Made by a program: the position numbers and the translations under genes. The notes under the pieces are model-generated. The model made no database searches. It was not told the origin of the DNA and saw only the letters and a list, made by a program, of their open reading frames with translations. Below are positions 34,201-44,877 of a DNA stretch of 64,000 nt, one piece after another (position 1 is the stretch's first letter; each line of letters opens with the position of its first letter). The DNA lies in assembly GCA_905221605.1 (NCBI GenBank), contig CAJNDS010000127.1, positions 101,001 to 165,000 of the forward strand. Reading direction: 5' to 3'. This DNA is from Symbiodinium natans. Its lineage: Eukaryota; Sar; Dinophyceae; Suessiales; Symbiodiniaceae.

Positions 34201-34656
34201 GACTTGGAGCTGCTCGTAGAACCACCAGAGATGGAGGAGAGAAGTTTCAACCTTCGAGGTCCACAAAGGCAAGCCCATGACCACGGCCTCAAGGACTCGA
34301 ACGCTTTTCAGATGGATGTCCACGACCGTCGCCTTGAGAAGGTCTTGAGCAGCGCCGACTTCGAGATTGACCCGACAAATCCAGAGTTCCGGAAATCAGA
34401 CGGGATGTCCGCTCTGCTTCGAGAGAAGCGAAAGCGCAAAAGCGACAGAAGTGCAAAGGCTGGGTCCACAAATTCCGCAACAGGAATGTCTGCTGGCAAA
34501 GAGGCGCCGCTCCCCTCTTTGCAGTCCGCAGGGCTCGCGGAAACCACAAGCTCGACAGGCTTACAGATCTTTGCGTCTCAGAAGAGACCCGCCAGGCACG
34601 TTAGCAAACAGGAGCCAGCGAAAGCTCCTAAAAAGACCCGGAAGAAAGCAAAATAG
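31205..34656 (+). CDS. ESF1: ESF1 homologue, pre-rRNA processing protein with NUC153 domain, about six exons
   Basis: Esf1 is a nucleolar U3-associated factor needed for early cleavages that release 18S rRNA. ATG 31205 begins MERFDTSKDPRFKRAPRHVR and continues VQVDGRFARMFKDKQF, the family N terminus. A later exon (about 32160-32368) gives SSAWNVAQENVPKGDATRRL then AVMGCDWDHV, the diagnostic block. KVQKISVYPSDYGLQRTQRE (about 32950) and YQMDRTKYFWALVECDSEST (33298 on) form the RRM-like central region. The last exon (about 33530-34656) has LDLRFVPDDL, KCTWDEAPPQRKK, acidic and Lys-rich stretches, and the NUC153 motif FEIDPTNPEFRKSDGMSALL (about 34360). It ends in a basic tail with TAG at 34654-34656. 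GTG at 31172 is also open, but the ATG fits the family better. The large second intron carries short telomere-like words. Confidence 0.93.
31575..32010. other. ESF1 intron with degenerate CCTAAAGCCC-type words
   Basis: The intron after the N-terminal ESF1 exon carries an AT-richer patch around 31640-31695 (TTAATTTGTATAGAGTATAT) and then a C/A-rich tract of CATTCTAAACCTGCC, AACCCTGAAGAAAGCCC and CCAAAGCCAAA words. These resemble very decayed CCCTAAA repeats, less clearly than elsewhere. The ORFs crossing it look unsupported. Confidence 0.4.
33160..33294 (+). other. ESF1 intron with GC donor and TTGCCATGGT repeats
   Basis: The join EQEAL-RR-RYQMDRTKYF places a GC donor at 33160 (GCGAC|GCCCCG) and an acceptor at 33294 (GCCAG|GGCGG). 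The intron contains three tandem TTTGCCATGG-like decamers near 33245-33272. Confidence 0.7.
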
Positions 34657-34891
34657 CAAAAAGAGTGAATCGCTGCCTCGAGATCTTGCCGCTGAAGCCT
34701 CATCTGAAGGAAATGCAGTACACAAAGCAGTCTCATGATTTTCGCAATTCTGTGGTTCAAGTCGCAGCGAATGGGGGGAGATGTCCTGCCAGGCAGCTCT
34801 TCGGTGGTCTCTGGGGATTTGCGCACGTGTTTCATACACATCCTATGGTTCCCGGCAGACTCAGCCTAATATTCCATCGCCTGACCGTTCA

Positions 34892-36977
34892 GGTTCTGTA
34901 AACGCACTCTGGAATGTCCGTGCACCTCCCAGAAACCCATTCTTGAAACCTGGAACAGTGCTCAATCCCCCAACGAAGCTCAGGTTTGGTCAAGTCTTGC
35001 TAAACACGGGCATGGCAAGCTTTACAGACAAGGGCTCTATATACAGCATTGCAGCAGAATGATCCGCCCTTTCGTGTTCCGCCCAAGCCAGGTGAAGATC
35101 GCCTCATGACTTCCACTCCAAGATCAACACGGTCAACGCTGCCTTTCTTACCTGGCTACTCAGCCTGCCCTGCATGTTTTTTGCACGTTTCGGCACTTCT
35201 TGTCGCCTGACTCACTGACTGTGCATCGCCAGGCCTACGACTTTAAGTTCGACAGCCGGAAGCCGCAGACCCTCTCATGGGGTCCTGGCGGCTCGACAGA
35301 TGCATTCCACAGATTGAAGAAAAAACCTCACAAGGCCCTGCGATCCGTGAACCGTGTTGCCCAAGCTCTCTCTCTCTCTCTGTCTCTGACACTGCCACAA
35401 AGGCATGGTCCTTAAAGTCACTCACTCATGATTAGACTGCCAGGTTCCCAAGCTGAACTTGGCCATTGTGGAGAGACTCCGAGATCCCTTTCATCGCTAT
35501 GACATGTCATACAGGCCACGGTGGACATTTGCGTAGACAGTTTGCTCGGGGCCAGACAAGCCATAAAAGACTTGGCCATTGTTGGGTTCCTTCGCGGCAT
35601 GGCAGGTCGCCAACGCACGATGAGAAGCACTCCATGAGGGAGTCCGCTCGAAACACGTATCGGCCGGCCATCCCACCAGCGCTGTGCTGAGGCTGAATGC
35701 TATGCTACGCGACACGCGGTCCAGAGTCGAGACGTGCTGTCTTTCGCTGCCGGTGTTGCTGTGCATTCTCTTTCATCATTCGACTGCCGAGGCCTGGTTG
35801 GAGCATGATCGGCAAGTTCTGAAGTTCAGTGCGTACTCTCAGGCGTCGCCTCGCATCGCGAAGTGGCTTTTGATGGCTCAGTGCTGATCACAAGTTTGTT
35901 CACACAGTTTCTTTTCTGTCTTCTTTGAGAGGAGCCGGTCTATGAAAGCCCAAAGGAAGCCTTCAGGATACGGCGCTGCACGATCTACTTCTACCTGGAA
36001 GATGGGACGATGATGGCCCACGCCTCTGGAATGGATCGAGCGTTGGTAAGGAATGAACATAGAAATAGACGCTGCGTTCTGACTTAAGGTGTCAGAGCCA
36101 AAGGTGGAGAACTCCGGCATGGCCCAAGGATGGGCAGCTGTGATGTGTGTAACCTCGTGTGATACAGGGAGCTGCCTCATCCCTCGTCCAGCTGCATGAT
36201 TTACGTGGCCGCGCGTGGCTGCGCGCGACGTGCAGGAACATTGATAAAGCGCCATCGTATGCCCAAGCCAGACTGCATGGGTGGTGGTCTTTATACGTAT
36301 GATGACTTGGGGCCTGAGTCTGAGTCGGCTTCCACATGCTTGAGTATGCAGTGTCCTGCTGAATATTGCTGAATGCTGTCAGGGTGGGATGCACCATCAG
36401 CATTTATTCCAAGCTCTTCCGCCTTGTTGCGTGTGATCAGTCTTGGCCTGAGCTCTTGCGTTTTCTGATTGGCTGCCCTCTGCGTCGAAGTTTGGACAGG
36501 TTCACCAGAGACTTCTATTTGCATGTGCTCGGCGTGGTGCTTGAGGCGGATCAGGAGCCCAGCTGCTTGTTGCAGTCGTTCTGGCCGTTCCACTTCCAGA
36601 TTCCCAGAAGTACTGGCCACTTGAGGGTTCACACGAGGCGTCCGATGTGTCCCTTTGACTATGTTCCGCTGGCTTCATGCGGTGTGTGTGGACCCAGTGC
36701 TCTCTCTTTTTTTGCTTTCCTCACATGGATTTCCCTTGGCACAGCCAACGGCATCAAGACGACAAGTTAGAATCTGTACTTCATCTATGCCTCGAAATTT
36801 GTCCGAGAATTTATCCCAGTTTTGTTGAGCAAACTAAACTAAACTGGTCGTCGGCGAGTTCTATTGGCAACAGCCAGTGTCCAGAGAAAGCTGCACGAGA
36901 GACCCCGCTGTGGTTTCTCTGTCCATCTCTCCCTCAACTCTCTGACTCTGCTTTTTGCTCGCTCGCTCGCTCGATCG

Positions 36978-37033
<56 letters not shown>

Positions 37034-40000
37034 ATGGATGTCAAAAGTCGCGCAAGACCAACCATAAAAAGGAGTTGACGGAAGGAACGCAGCAGGCAAG
37101 GCAGGAAAGCAGAACAGACAGGAAAGAAGGAGGAAGGAAGGAAGGAAGGAAGGAAGGCAGGAAAACACGAGCCAACAGAAAGAATGTCAGCAGTGCAACA
37201 ACAACCAGAAATAACACAGAAAGGAACAACAGAATGGAACATATTGGAATACAAAAGGCATGAAAACAACTGAGACCGCCGTCAAAAAGAAGCAATAAAT
37301 ATAGAAGCACGCAAAGCTTGAAAGAACATTTGCTTAAAAATCTGTTTGCAGGGCAGCAGCCGCTTCCTACGTCTTATCGACGTTTCGAGGAAGACCTTTC
37401 TGCACCTGCATAAGCTGTTGATTCGATTGGCTGTTGAGTTTTTTTTTGATCCCTCCCGCCTCCCTCGCTCGCTCTCTCTCTCTCTCCCTCCCTCTGTCTT
37501 TCTTTTCTCTGCGTCGTTTGCCAAAGTGTTTCGGCTTTGGGTTCGTTCGTGGCATCGGGGCCATCTCGGCCTGTGAATCTCCATGGCCACGGCTCTGTCT
37601 CCAGGAAGGCCCGAAAGAACACGCATGAGAGCTGATTGCAGCGTGGCCCATCTAAGTACGCCTGCCCATCCTGCAGCCTGAGATTGTCTAGAGTCTAGAA
37701 GGCCACTCCAAACCCCAGCCGAGTTTTACCCATGCTTGCCTTTGCCGAATTGAACTGCTACTGCTGCTACATTCAAGGTCCGTGAGTAATGCGGCATTGC
37801 CCAAAGAGCTGCTGTGAGCCGAAGTCTTGAGCCTTGCTTCAGGATGCCCCGCTGGATTCCTTCCAAGCTTCCGAAATGGAGGAGATGTTGCTGACATTAG
37901 CATGCACCAGCACATACTCCAGCATGCAGCGCCTCATGCAATAATGCTGAGATTAATGAAGATGCAGGAGAATGCGTGGCTGCCTCAGGCTGTTTGCTGC
38001 TCCTTTCGCACAGGTGAAGCTGTTCCCTTTCGCAACCTTGCGGACAGTCATCACGCGCAACCTGCTCCAGCAAACCTTCAGAAGGTTAGCCAGTCCAGAG
38101 GCAAAAGCGCACTTGACTCAAGGCAAAATCGGTCCACACCCGAACCAAGTCGGCCAAATTGCCAGGTGAGCCAATGCCGCTGCGGTCAAGTCCCCTCCCC
38201 CCGAGTTAGGCCAAGCTACAGCAGGAGCCAAGCATAAAAATGCGAAGACTCCGCGACACCACTTCCGCGGGTTTCGATCTCTCACCACGTCGCCAGAGCC
38301 AGCACATTAGGCTCCACTTAAGCTGTGTAACTTGCTTGAAGAAATGGCGATGTTCGAACCCTCCAAAGGCTTCTCGTGTTCTGTCTGTGTGTGTGTGTGT
38401 GTGTTTTTGTTTTTTGTTCTTTGGGCCACATGAGTCACATGAGTCACATGAGCGCAAATGGGCCAGATGGGCCAAGAAAAGGGGCAAGCAGCACTAGGCC
38501 CTCGACGAAAGCGTTGATTTCTGCAAGAAGTGCGAGTCTGGCCGAGAGCAAGGAGGCGCATAGCACATGTATGCACATGTGCTCTCAGCACATGCTCGCT
38601 CAATCTCGCTCAATCTCGCTCACGCTGCGTACCTGCGCCTCTGCATGTCTCTGCACTTTCGTTTCTTGTCGCTGCAGTATCACCACCTCTCTGCGGGTGG
38701 CAACAGAAAGAATGCCAAGCTGGAGCAGTACCTAGAGAACGACCGGAAGGCATCATTGGAAGCTGTCCGGGGAGAGTTTCTCTTCGGTTGTGCCTCAATC
38801 CAAACTAGGTCGCAACAGATACGATGCTCAAACTGCTTCTGCAGAGGTTCTCCGCTTCAACTGCTACTGGAACGATCACACCAAGTATGGCACACGCCAG
38901 TGCCCCATAGCCCTAATGCTCGAAAATGCTCGAAGTGGTACGTAGCGATTCCGCAGAGCTTAGCTCAGGCGTGCTTCGGTGTTTCAGAGTAGGGTGAGGT
39001 ATGGTCATTGTGAGATGTGTCCGCAGCAGGTACTACACCTTGCACTACTACCTTGCGGATGACACAGCTGAGATTTTGGAGAACATGTCCAGGCCTGGAA
39101 CTACATGGGCAGCTGCTGAAACGGCCTCTTGCACCATGAAATCAGCACTTAAAGATCTTAAAGCCACTTTGGTCTCAGGAACTCTGGCCGTGATCCGTAT
39201 CCAACCTTCTATCGCCGCTCTCCCTTGCGCAAGACTCCGGCCTGGCCCTTGCAGTGCCTTGCAATGCCTTGCAGCTCCTTATCCTTGCTGCTCTCCGTGC
39301 TCTCCCCCAGTCAGCCCCCAGTTCTCCGCCTCATGCGCACGATCTTCCAATTATCCCAAAGCCCTCCCGCCAGAACATCAGCGCCATTCCGGGAATGGAG
39401 GTCGAGTCAGCCTGGCCCCGGGTGCTTCCCGTGAACGCTGTAGCAAGGCATGTCATGGAGTGTAGCACGCTGGAATTTCTTAGTTGGTGTTTCGAGGTGG
39501 TGTACAAGCCGGAGGACTTGCTGGTTGGTGAGGCAGGCTTCGCTGATTTCACTGCCTCCAACTCTTCGTGGTATTGACTCTTAATGGTCTTCACGTTCTC
39601 ACCGCCATTCCAGTGTGTGAACGTGCTGGGCCGCAACATATTTCTCTATGACTGCGACTCCTTCACTCGGGACCGGGCACACGGGTTAACACTAAGTGCC
39701 GGAATGTACGTTTCCTTCCCCAGCATGTGCCCGCATGTGCCCTACTGTACTTGGCATGCCGAAGGACTTCTATCGAGAGTACATGAATCTGGAGCAAGAT
39801 TCCATTCCTCTCGAGAATCCGCAGCTGGTGAGCCATTGAGTTGAAGGTTGTCCAGTCACGGCCGCTGTTGATACTTGCCGATTTCAGGTACACACCAAGC
39901 TGAGTTTCCCACCTTACATTGGCTTCGGCTCAGAGGAGGCAGGATGATGTTGCAGTTATCTTTCCAGTTGTCTTTTTGCAGTCGCACAATCACGCATGCC

Positions 40001-40110
40001 CGTGAAGTGAAGAGCGCAAAGACCCTGTGCCAGTGCCAGGATTCGCTTGCCAGCTGTTTAAGATTGAGACCGCGGCCCCCGAAGCGGGCATGTGTCAAAC
40101 CCAGCTAAGT
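34892..40110 (+). CDS. DM10-domain axonemal protein, EFHC1/EFHC2/Rib72 family, many exons
   Basis: EFHC/Rib72 proteins sit inside ciliary doublet microtubules and carry three DM10 domains. The first exon seen (34892-35030) has PPRNPFLKPGTVLNPPTKL, like the family N terminus; an upstream start exon is missing. DM10-1: AWLEHDRQVLKFSAY (about 35795), EPVYESPKEAFRIRRCTIYF then YLEDGTMM (35934-36013), SEPKVENSGMAQG (about 36091), ISIYSKLFRLVACDQ (about 36396) and FTRDFYLHVLGV (about 36501). DM10-2: LEQYLENDRKA (about 38722), YYTLHYYLADDTAEILE (about 39032), RDPYPTFYRRSPLRKTP (about 39196), VNVLGRNIFLYDCDSFTRD (about 39616) and DFYREYMNLEQDSIPLENPQ (about 39765). KLSFPPYIGFGSEE (about 39898) leads to DM10-3, where CQLFKIETAAPE (about 40051) is the last piece I can place. 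The 3' limit is open; the frame ending at 41655 may be its continuation. Confidence 0.87.
35365..35395. repeat. (CT)n-rich microsatellite
   Basis: Short CTCTCT run in an EFHC intron. Confidence 0.8.
36955..37035. repeat. (TC)n microsatellite
   Basis: About 75 bases of GCTCGCTC then CTCTCT repeats inside the long EFHC intron between DM10-1 and DM10-2. The Ser/Leu and Glu/Arg ORFs on both strands are repeat artefacts. Confidence 0.95.
37119..37160. repeat. (GGAA)n microsatellite
   Basis: Tandem AAGG/GGAA tetranucleotides in the same intron, within an A/G-rich stretch (37080-37330). Confidence 0.9.
37465..37500. repeat. (CT)n-rich microsatellite
   Basis: A run of CTCGCTCGCTCTCTCT and CTCCCTCC in the EFHC intron. 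Confidence 0.85.
38384..38456. repeat. (TG)n microsatellite plus ACATGAGTC decamers
   Basis: A TG run ending near 38404 is followed by tandem CACATGAGT units (about 38428-38452) in the EFHC intron. Confidence 0.85.
38595..38630. repeat. CTCGCTCAAT decamer repeat
   Basis: Three near-identical CTCGCTCAAT units just upstream of the LEQYLENDRKA exon of EFHC. Confidence 0.8.
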
Positions 40111-41019
40111 GCCAGCACTTTTTCGACCTGGGGTCCAGCCGAGTCGAGTCGAAGTCTCACCCGGCACACTTTCCAGATCGTTCCTGACTGTGCTGTGCTT
40201 GCCATCTCACAACCAGCTCAGAAAAAACAACGTCCATACCAACGCCATCCAACACCTGAGCCATGTGAGCAAATCCTCTCTTTCAGCAGTCATAGCGCCC
40301 CCAAAGTGTCCTCCAGAAGTCGCCCAGCAAACATGCAAATGGCCTGCTCTGAAAAACTGCAATGCCCGATCCCCTGAACTCAGAATCCATGAAACGATTC
40401 AGTACTTATTGCTATCAAAGGTAGCAGTAGGAACCTCAGGAACCAGAATAACTGTATGATATTTGTACGAGACGCAAGATGGATGAGTATTGCTGTCCAG
40501 CTCTTATCCCGGCCAGGAGCGCAGCAGGTCCCATGCAGTCCCAATGCTGATCCGCGCTTGTCCCCTTTTCCTCCCCCTCCCCCTTTCCCCCCCCGCTTCC
40601 TCCCCCTAAAGTTAGAAGTTGGGAAGAGGGGACCTCTCAATGCCATCTTGCACATATCTTGCAAATAGCTTGCCTGAACTTCAGGAGCAGGACAGGTTTC
40701 GGATCAGGGGCTGGGAGTTGCCACAGTGTTGCCTACAGTGTTTGCCAGGTGGCTCTTTCCGAGCTGTTCTGATGTCGTTGCGCTTGCCGTTTGCTCAAGG
40801 ATATCCCACTCCCGGCTAGAACACTACTGTAAATAGCATTCCTAAGCTTTCTGGAAGTCCCGACTCTTACGGCCTGTGGCCTTGCCAGATACAAAGACAT
40901 GGCGGAAACAGCCTCTAGTCTTTGTTACTGCTGTACAAACTGTACTACATCTGGTTCTTGCCTGCTATGGAGTGAGCTGAGCGAGAGGGCCCGAAGCAGC
41001 TGGTTGATCTTTCTGCAGG

Positions 41020-41655
41020 ATGAAGAGCGAGTCCACAGCAGCAACTCCTTCGCAGCACCTGCCACTTTGCGACCTGGGCTTTGGACCATTTGCATGCTTT
41101 GTCACTCTGAAGCCATGCAAAGCAGCACACATCAGTACCAATTCCTCAGATTCTCTGGAGATTGAAAATTCAGATGAAGCGAGGGGCAATGGCGGCAATG
41201 CCCAACAGCTGCTCATTGTTCAGGATGATCATCAGAAGGGCGCAAACTCACTGGATGCTTCGAACTCCACCAAACACAAGCGACACCTCTACCAACTCTC
41301 GGACAACGACTCCCCATCCCTGCAAAGCTTCAGCAGTGGTGGCAGTAGCCCAAGCTCAGCACGACCACGACGACGCCAAGGCCAAGGCGTGCCAGCGCGG
41401 CACCTCACAGGAGATACAGGGAAGGGCCTTTTGAAAGACGCCTCCAAGACATCAATACACCACAGTGGCCACAGCGGCCATAGTGCCCACAGTGCCCACA
41501 ACATCAATCGTGAGCATTCTTCCTGGAAGCACGAAGGTGCCAAGACGCATCCCCCTCATTTGCACGTAACGGGGAACGATGAAGCAGATCAGCAGCTTCT
41601 GCTCGATGCCTGGCACTCGTGCCGACTGATGGAGGCAACGCTTCTTGAGCAATGA
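41020..41655 (+). CDS. Ser/His-rich low-complexity frame, possibly EFHC 3' exon
   Basis: This is an uninterrupted frame of about 211 codons with TGA at 41653-41655, unusually long for this locus outside repeats. It contains HISTNSSDSLEIENSDEARG, DNDSPSLQSFSSGGSSPSSA, then RPRRRQGQG and an HSGHSGHSAHSAHN patch, and ends QQLLLDAWHSCRLMEATLLE followed by Q. The middle is hydrophilic and probably disordered. It may be a terminal exon of the EFHC gene or a separate gene. No domain was recognised. The first Met at 41020 is not necessarily the start; an intron acceptor may lie nearby. Confidence 0.45.
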   Translation: MKSESTAATPSQHLPLCDLGFGPFACFVTLKPCKAAHISTNSSDSLEIENSDEARGNGGNAQQLLIVQDDHQKGANSLDASNSTKHKRHLYQLSDNDSPSLQSFSSGGSSPSSARPRRRQGQGVPARHLTGDTGKGLLKDASKTSIHHSGHSGHSAHSAHNINREHSSWKHEGAKTHPPHLHVTGNDEADQQLLLDAWHSCRLMEATLLEQ

Positions 41656-41779
41656 GCTTATTCTTTTCGGCAGTCGACCTCCCCCGCAGAACCCAACTTG
41701 GAACAGGTAGAAAGTTGATGGAAGCGCAACATGTGGAGGTTGTTTCCTGCAAAAGGTTTAACGGCATATCCGTATAACT

Positions 41780-44700
41780 TCGATGTCTAGACCACTGTTT
41801 TGCCTAAACCGCGAATCATGGGCCATGATGCTGGTAGTTGCAAGGCGACCCTTGCTTTCCGAATTCATGATTCCAGAAGAAGCAAGTACACGCCAGGCAA
41901 GCCGCTTGGTCCAGAAGTCCCGCTCGTCTAAGCGGCACTTTCATGAGATTCTGGACGAATCTGCATTGGAAGTCATTCACCGGGTGGAGGCCAGCTACAT
42001 GCAAGAGCCTTGTCTGAGCTAAACTTTGCTTTGGCGGTTGAATGTGGGGAATAGGGGGCGTGGGGGGGGGGGGAGGGGGGGGGCTTACATTGAGTACCTA
42101 TTTCCGGTGCCCATTTTGTCAAAGTGCGGGAGAGGTACAGAGGTACCATGTATGCGCTTGAGCGACTTTCAAAGCAGGCAAAGTGTCAGTCACCTCGCAA
42201 GAGTCAAAATAGGTTACGCCCTGCATCGAAGTCGAAAGCAGAAATGGCGCCAACATGGGTTCCTAGTAGTTTTTGAGGCGGGACCGAAGGGCCCCCGAGA
42301 TGGGCCCGAAATCGACCGATGGTACTGAGGGGGATGGTCTTGGCGGGATTGGGGGGTGGGTTTCGCATGCAAAGGCTCTGCTGTCTCTCTGAAGATCGTG
42401 AGGGATGGCATCGACGGGTCGCGGGCAGGTTGGCTCTTTTGAAACGGGACAACAGAATTGCAGACTCAATCCTTGCTGTTATTCTGGCCCGGTCCTTTTT
42501 GATTTCTGATTCGGTCCATGCTGTTTTCGACTTGATTTCTCGACTTGCCACGCAGTCCGTAGCAAAACCGGGGAGAGCTTTCCGAGAAGGAGGGGGGCTG
42601 TGTGCGGTTCATGCCGGGTTTCATAGGAGGCACAGTACAGTGGCCCCGTCAGCAGGCACCAATTTCATTCCCCCGACCGTGAGAAGAGTGGTCATCCCCC
42701 CCCCCCCCCCCAAACTCACAAGACAAAACGAAAACAGTTCAGGCTACCGTTCCTGTCCCCCTCCCCTTCCACCCACTCCTCCCGCCCGGAAATACAACTT
42801 AGGGGGTATGCTTCACCTCAAAGTGACGGCGAGTATCTCGCTAGCTGAAGAAGCTGATCGGCAAAGATCGGCTAGGGCTAGGGGCCGGCATGGTAGACTA
42901 CGGTAGACTCGTTAAGTCTGCTTTGTTCCTGTAGAGGTTTGGGGACTTTGTGACTAGCTTAGTGGATGCCGATCGTCTTGCTAACCCATGCAGGTAAGGC
43001 AGCCCAACGATGCGAGACGACATTTCAAAAGACGAACCACCATAGTCACCGGCTTGTGCGCCGTGCATTGAGAGAGCCTACTATAATAGTTAATATAGCA
43101 GCTCTTCTTTTTTGCGAATAAGTCAAGGAACCTATACGAACGCAATTCTTTGAGCATCTTTGAGCTCCCATAGTTTGTCGACACAGGGTTGCAGCCAACT
43201 CCCAGATCTCTGAGAAAGCGTAAAAACTCAATGGCTGTCTAAACTATGTTCGTGCCGGGCTTGGGAAAACTAGGAAGCGGGGAGGGGGCAGAAATATCTG
43301 GGCTTTGAGACTTATGGTTGCGACTTGTCGGTGAGAAATGTGTGAAGTGATGTCTTGCAAAGTGCACATGTACTTGGGGAGGGGGGTTCTGGGGACGTCT
43401 TGCAGAGTCATGGTCCCAAGCTGAATGGGACTTAAATTCGCCTGCCCACTCAGTATGTTTCGCATCGACTGCTGAGTCTTTGGACGAGCTGGTGCAAGAG
43501 CCTGGAAGTGGCTGGATGAAGGACGCATCCAGAAGACCTAGAGAGCCCAGCATCAGGTAGCGTGCCTAGGGTAGCCATTCCTCCTCGGTGCTCGTTATGC
43601 ATGCGGTCAGTGGGGCTCACCGGGGGGGGGGGGGGGGGCGGTAAAACGAAGAGCGCTATCATGTGCAGGATCGCGATGAGAAGCGTGATCTGGACATGGC
43701 CTTCAGGTTAACTCACGACACACTGCAAGCTGTGGCGACGACTGTCTGCCCTGGCTTCAGCCTCATCGACACTTTTGATGCCTTGCGCGAATATGTTCAA
43801 CAAGATGAGTACAACGACGACACGTACGTGGGGCAGTCGCGACCTTGATTGCTACCCATACTGGGGTTGTATTGTAGTGCGGCGTGCCTACCTGGTGCAA
43901 GAATCGCATGTTCCCACAAAGGCTGGACAACGAGCTGCTGCAGGATTCATTGCTCCACGTTCGTCGATCTGGACACGGAGATGTTGAAGACAACATCCTC
44001 CACTTCAGCTGCATGGATGCCTTGGACGAACCACTTGGTGCGTTGTGGTACCGCCGTGCTAAAAGACTGCCTGTTCATTCACTCGCGAACCAATGTTGTG
44101 AAGACACGTTTAGCCCTGTCCCTGGTGATAGGCTTTCCAGCTACACGCCGCCCTTCAAGCGTTCACGGAATGCCAGAACCTTTCGGGGTGTTCCTTTACC
44201 CAAGCCTCAGACAGGCGGGGAAGTGCCTGAGGGAGCGCAAGGTCTAGGTGGAGCAAGGCAACAAGCTGCTGTTCAACGCAAATATGCCCATCTGTGCCCA
44301 CGAGGTGCTGTGCGCTTGGCATTTTGGCGAAGCTCCTTCGCGATTGCTCCAGTGTGGGGCAGCAATGACTCGACGGCTCCCAATGCGAGCCCTTCCGTCA
44401 GAGTCACTTACGCGGTTGCCCGACGACCATCATCCGCCGCCTGCATTTTCCCAAGCATAATGCACCGCGAGGCGCGGGTTGCCGTAGGTTGCTGTCGTAC
44501 TGAGGGTGAGCAGAGATCCAATTGGTGACAGGTCAGTAACAGGCTGGCCAAGTTCAAGGACTTCCTACAAGGGCGCGAACAACGCGGGGATTGTGATGCG
44601 TACCAACGTATCGAGAGGCAAACCGCCACATGAGCCACTCTGCATTCGACGATGTGAACAGATGTTGAGCCATGAATCGCCCGGGCAGGCACCTTCTGGA

Positions 44701-44877
44701 GTGTGCACCCAACGCATCTCGCAATGATGAGGTGTCTTTTCAGGACGCTTCTGGCATCTTCTGGCCTAGTGTGAACTTTTCACGTCTCGTTGCACCAAAT
44801 GCCAGGAGCTGGCTGCTCTTCTCCCCGAGGATTGGGCAGACTACCATGACGCCGAGCATGTTAACGACTTTCGCTGA
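41780..44877 (+). CDS. unidentified multi-exon gene or EFHC 3' exons
   Basis: I do not recognise the family. Coding-like segments are IPEEASTRQASRLVQKSRSS then KRHFHEILDESALEVIHRVE (about 41869-42000), RDEKRDLDMAFRLTHDTLQA (43666-43730) then FSLIDTFDALREYVQQDEYN (to about 43815), LAKFKDFLQGREQRGDCDAY then QRIERQTAT (about 44550-44630), and a last exon CQELAALLPEDWADYHDAEH then VNDFR with TGA at 44875-44877. Acidic helical segments of this type are common in calcium-binding EF-hand proteins, but I see no complete EF loop. The poly-G and poly-C runs at 42062-42083, 42696-42711 and 43622-43638 lie in intervening sequence. Confidence 0.4.
42062..42083. repeat. poly-G tract, interrupted by one A
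   Basis: G12-A-G9 run in non-coding sequence. Confidence 0.9.
42696..42711. repeat. poly-C tract (16 C)
   Basis: C homopolymer, placing the G run on the minus strand. Confidence 0.9.
43622..43638. repeat. poly-G tract (17 G)
   Basis: G homopolymer about 25 bases upstream of the exon beginning RDEKRDLDMAF, so probably intronic. Confidence 0.9.

Noticed and set aside
36839-37310. Overlapping Ser/Leu- and Arg/Glu-rich ORFs on both strands
   Set aside because: Translations of (TC)n and (GGAA)n microsatellites inside the EFHC intron.
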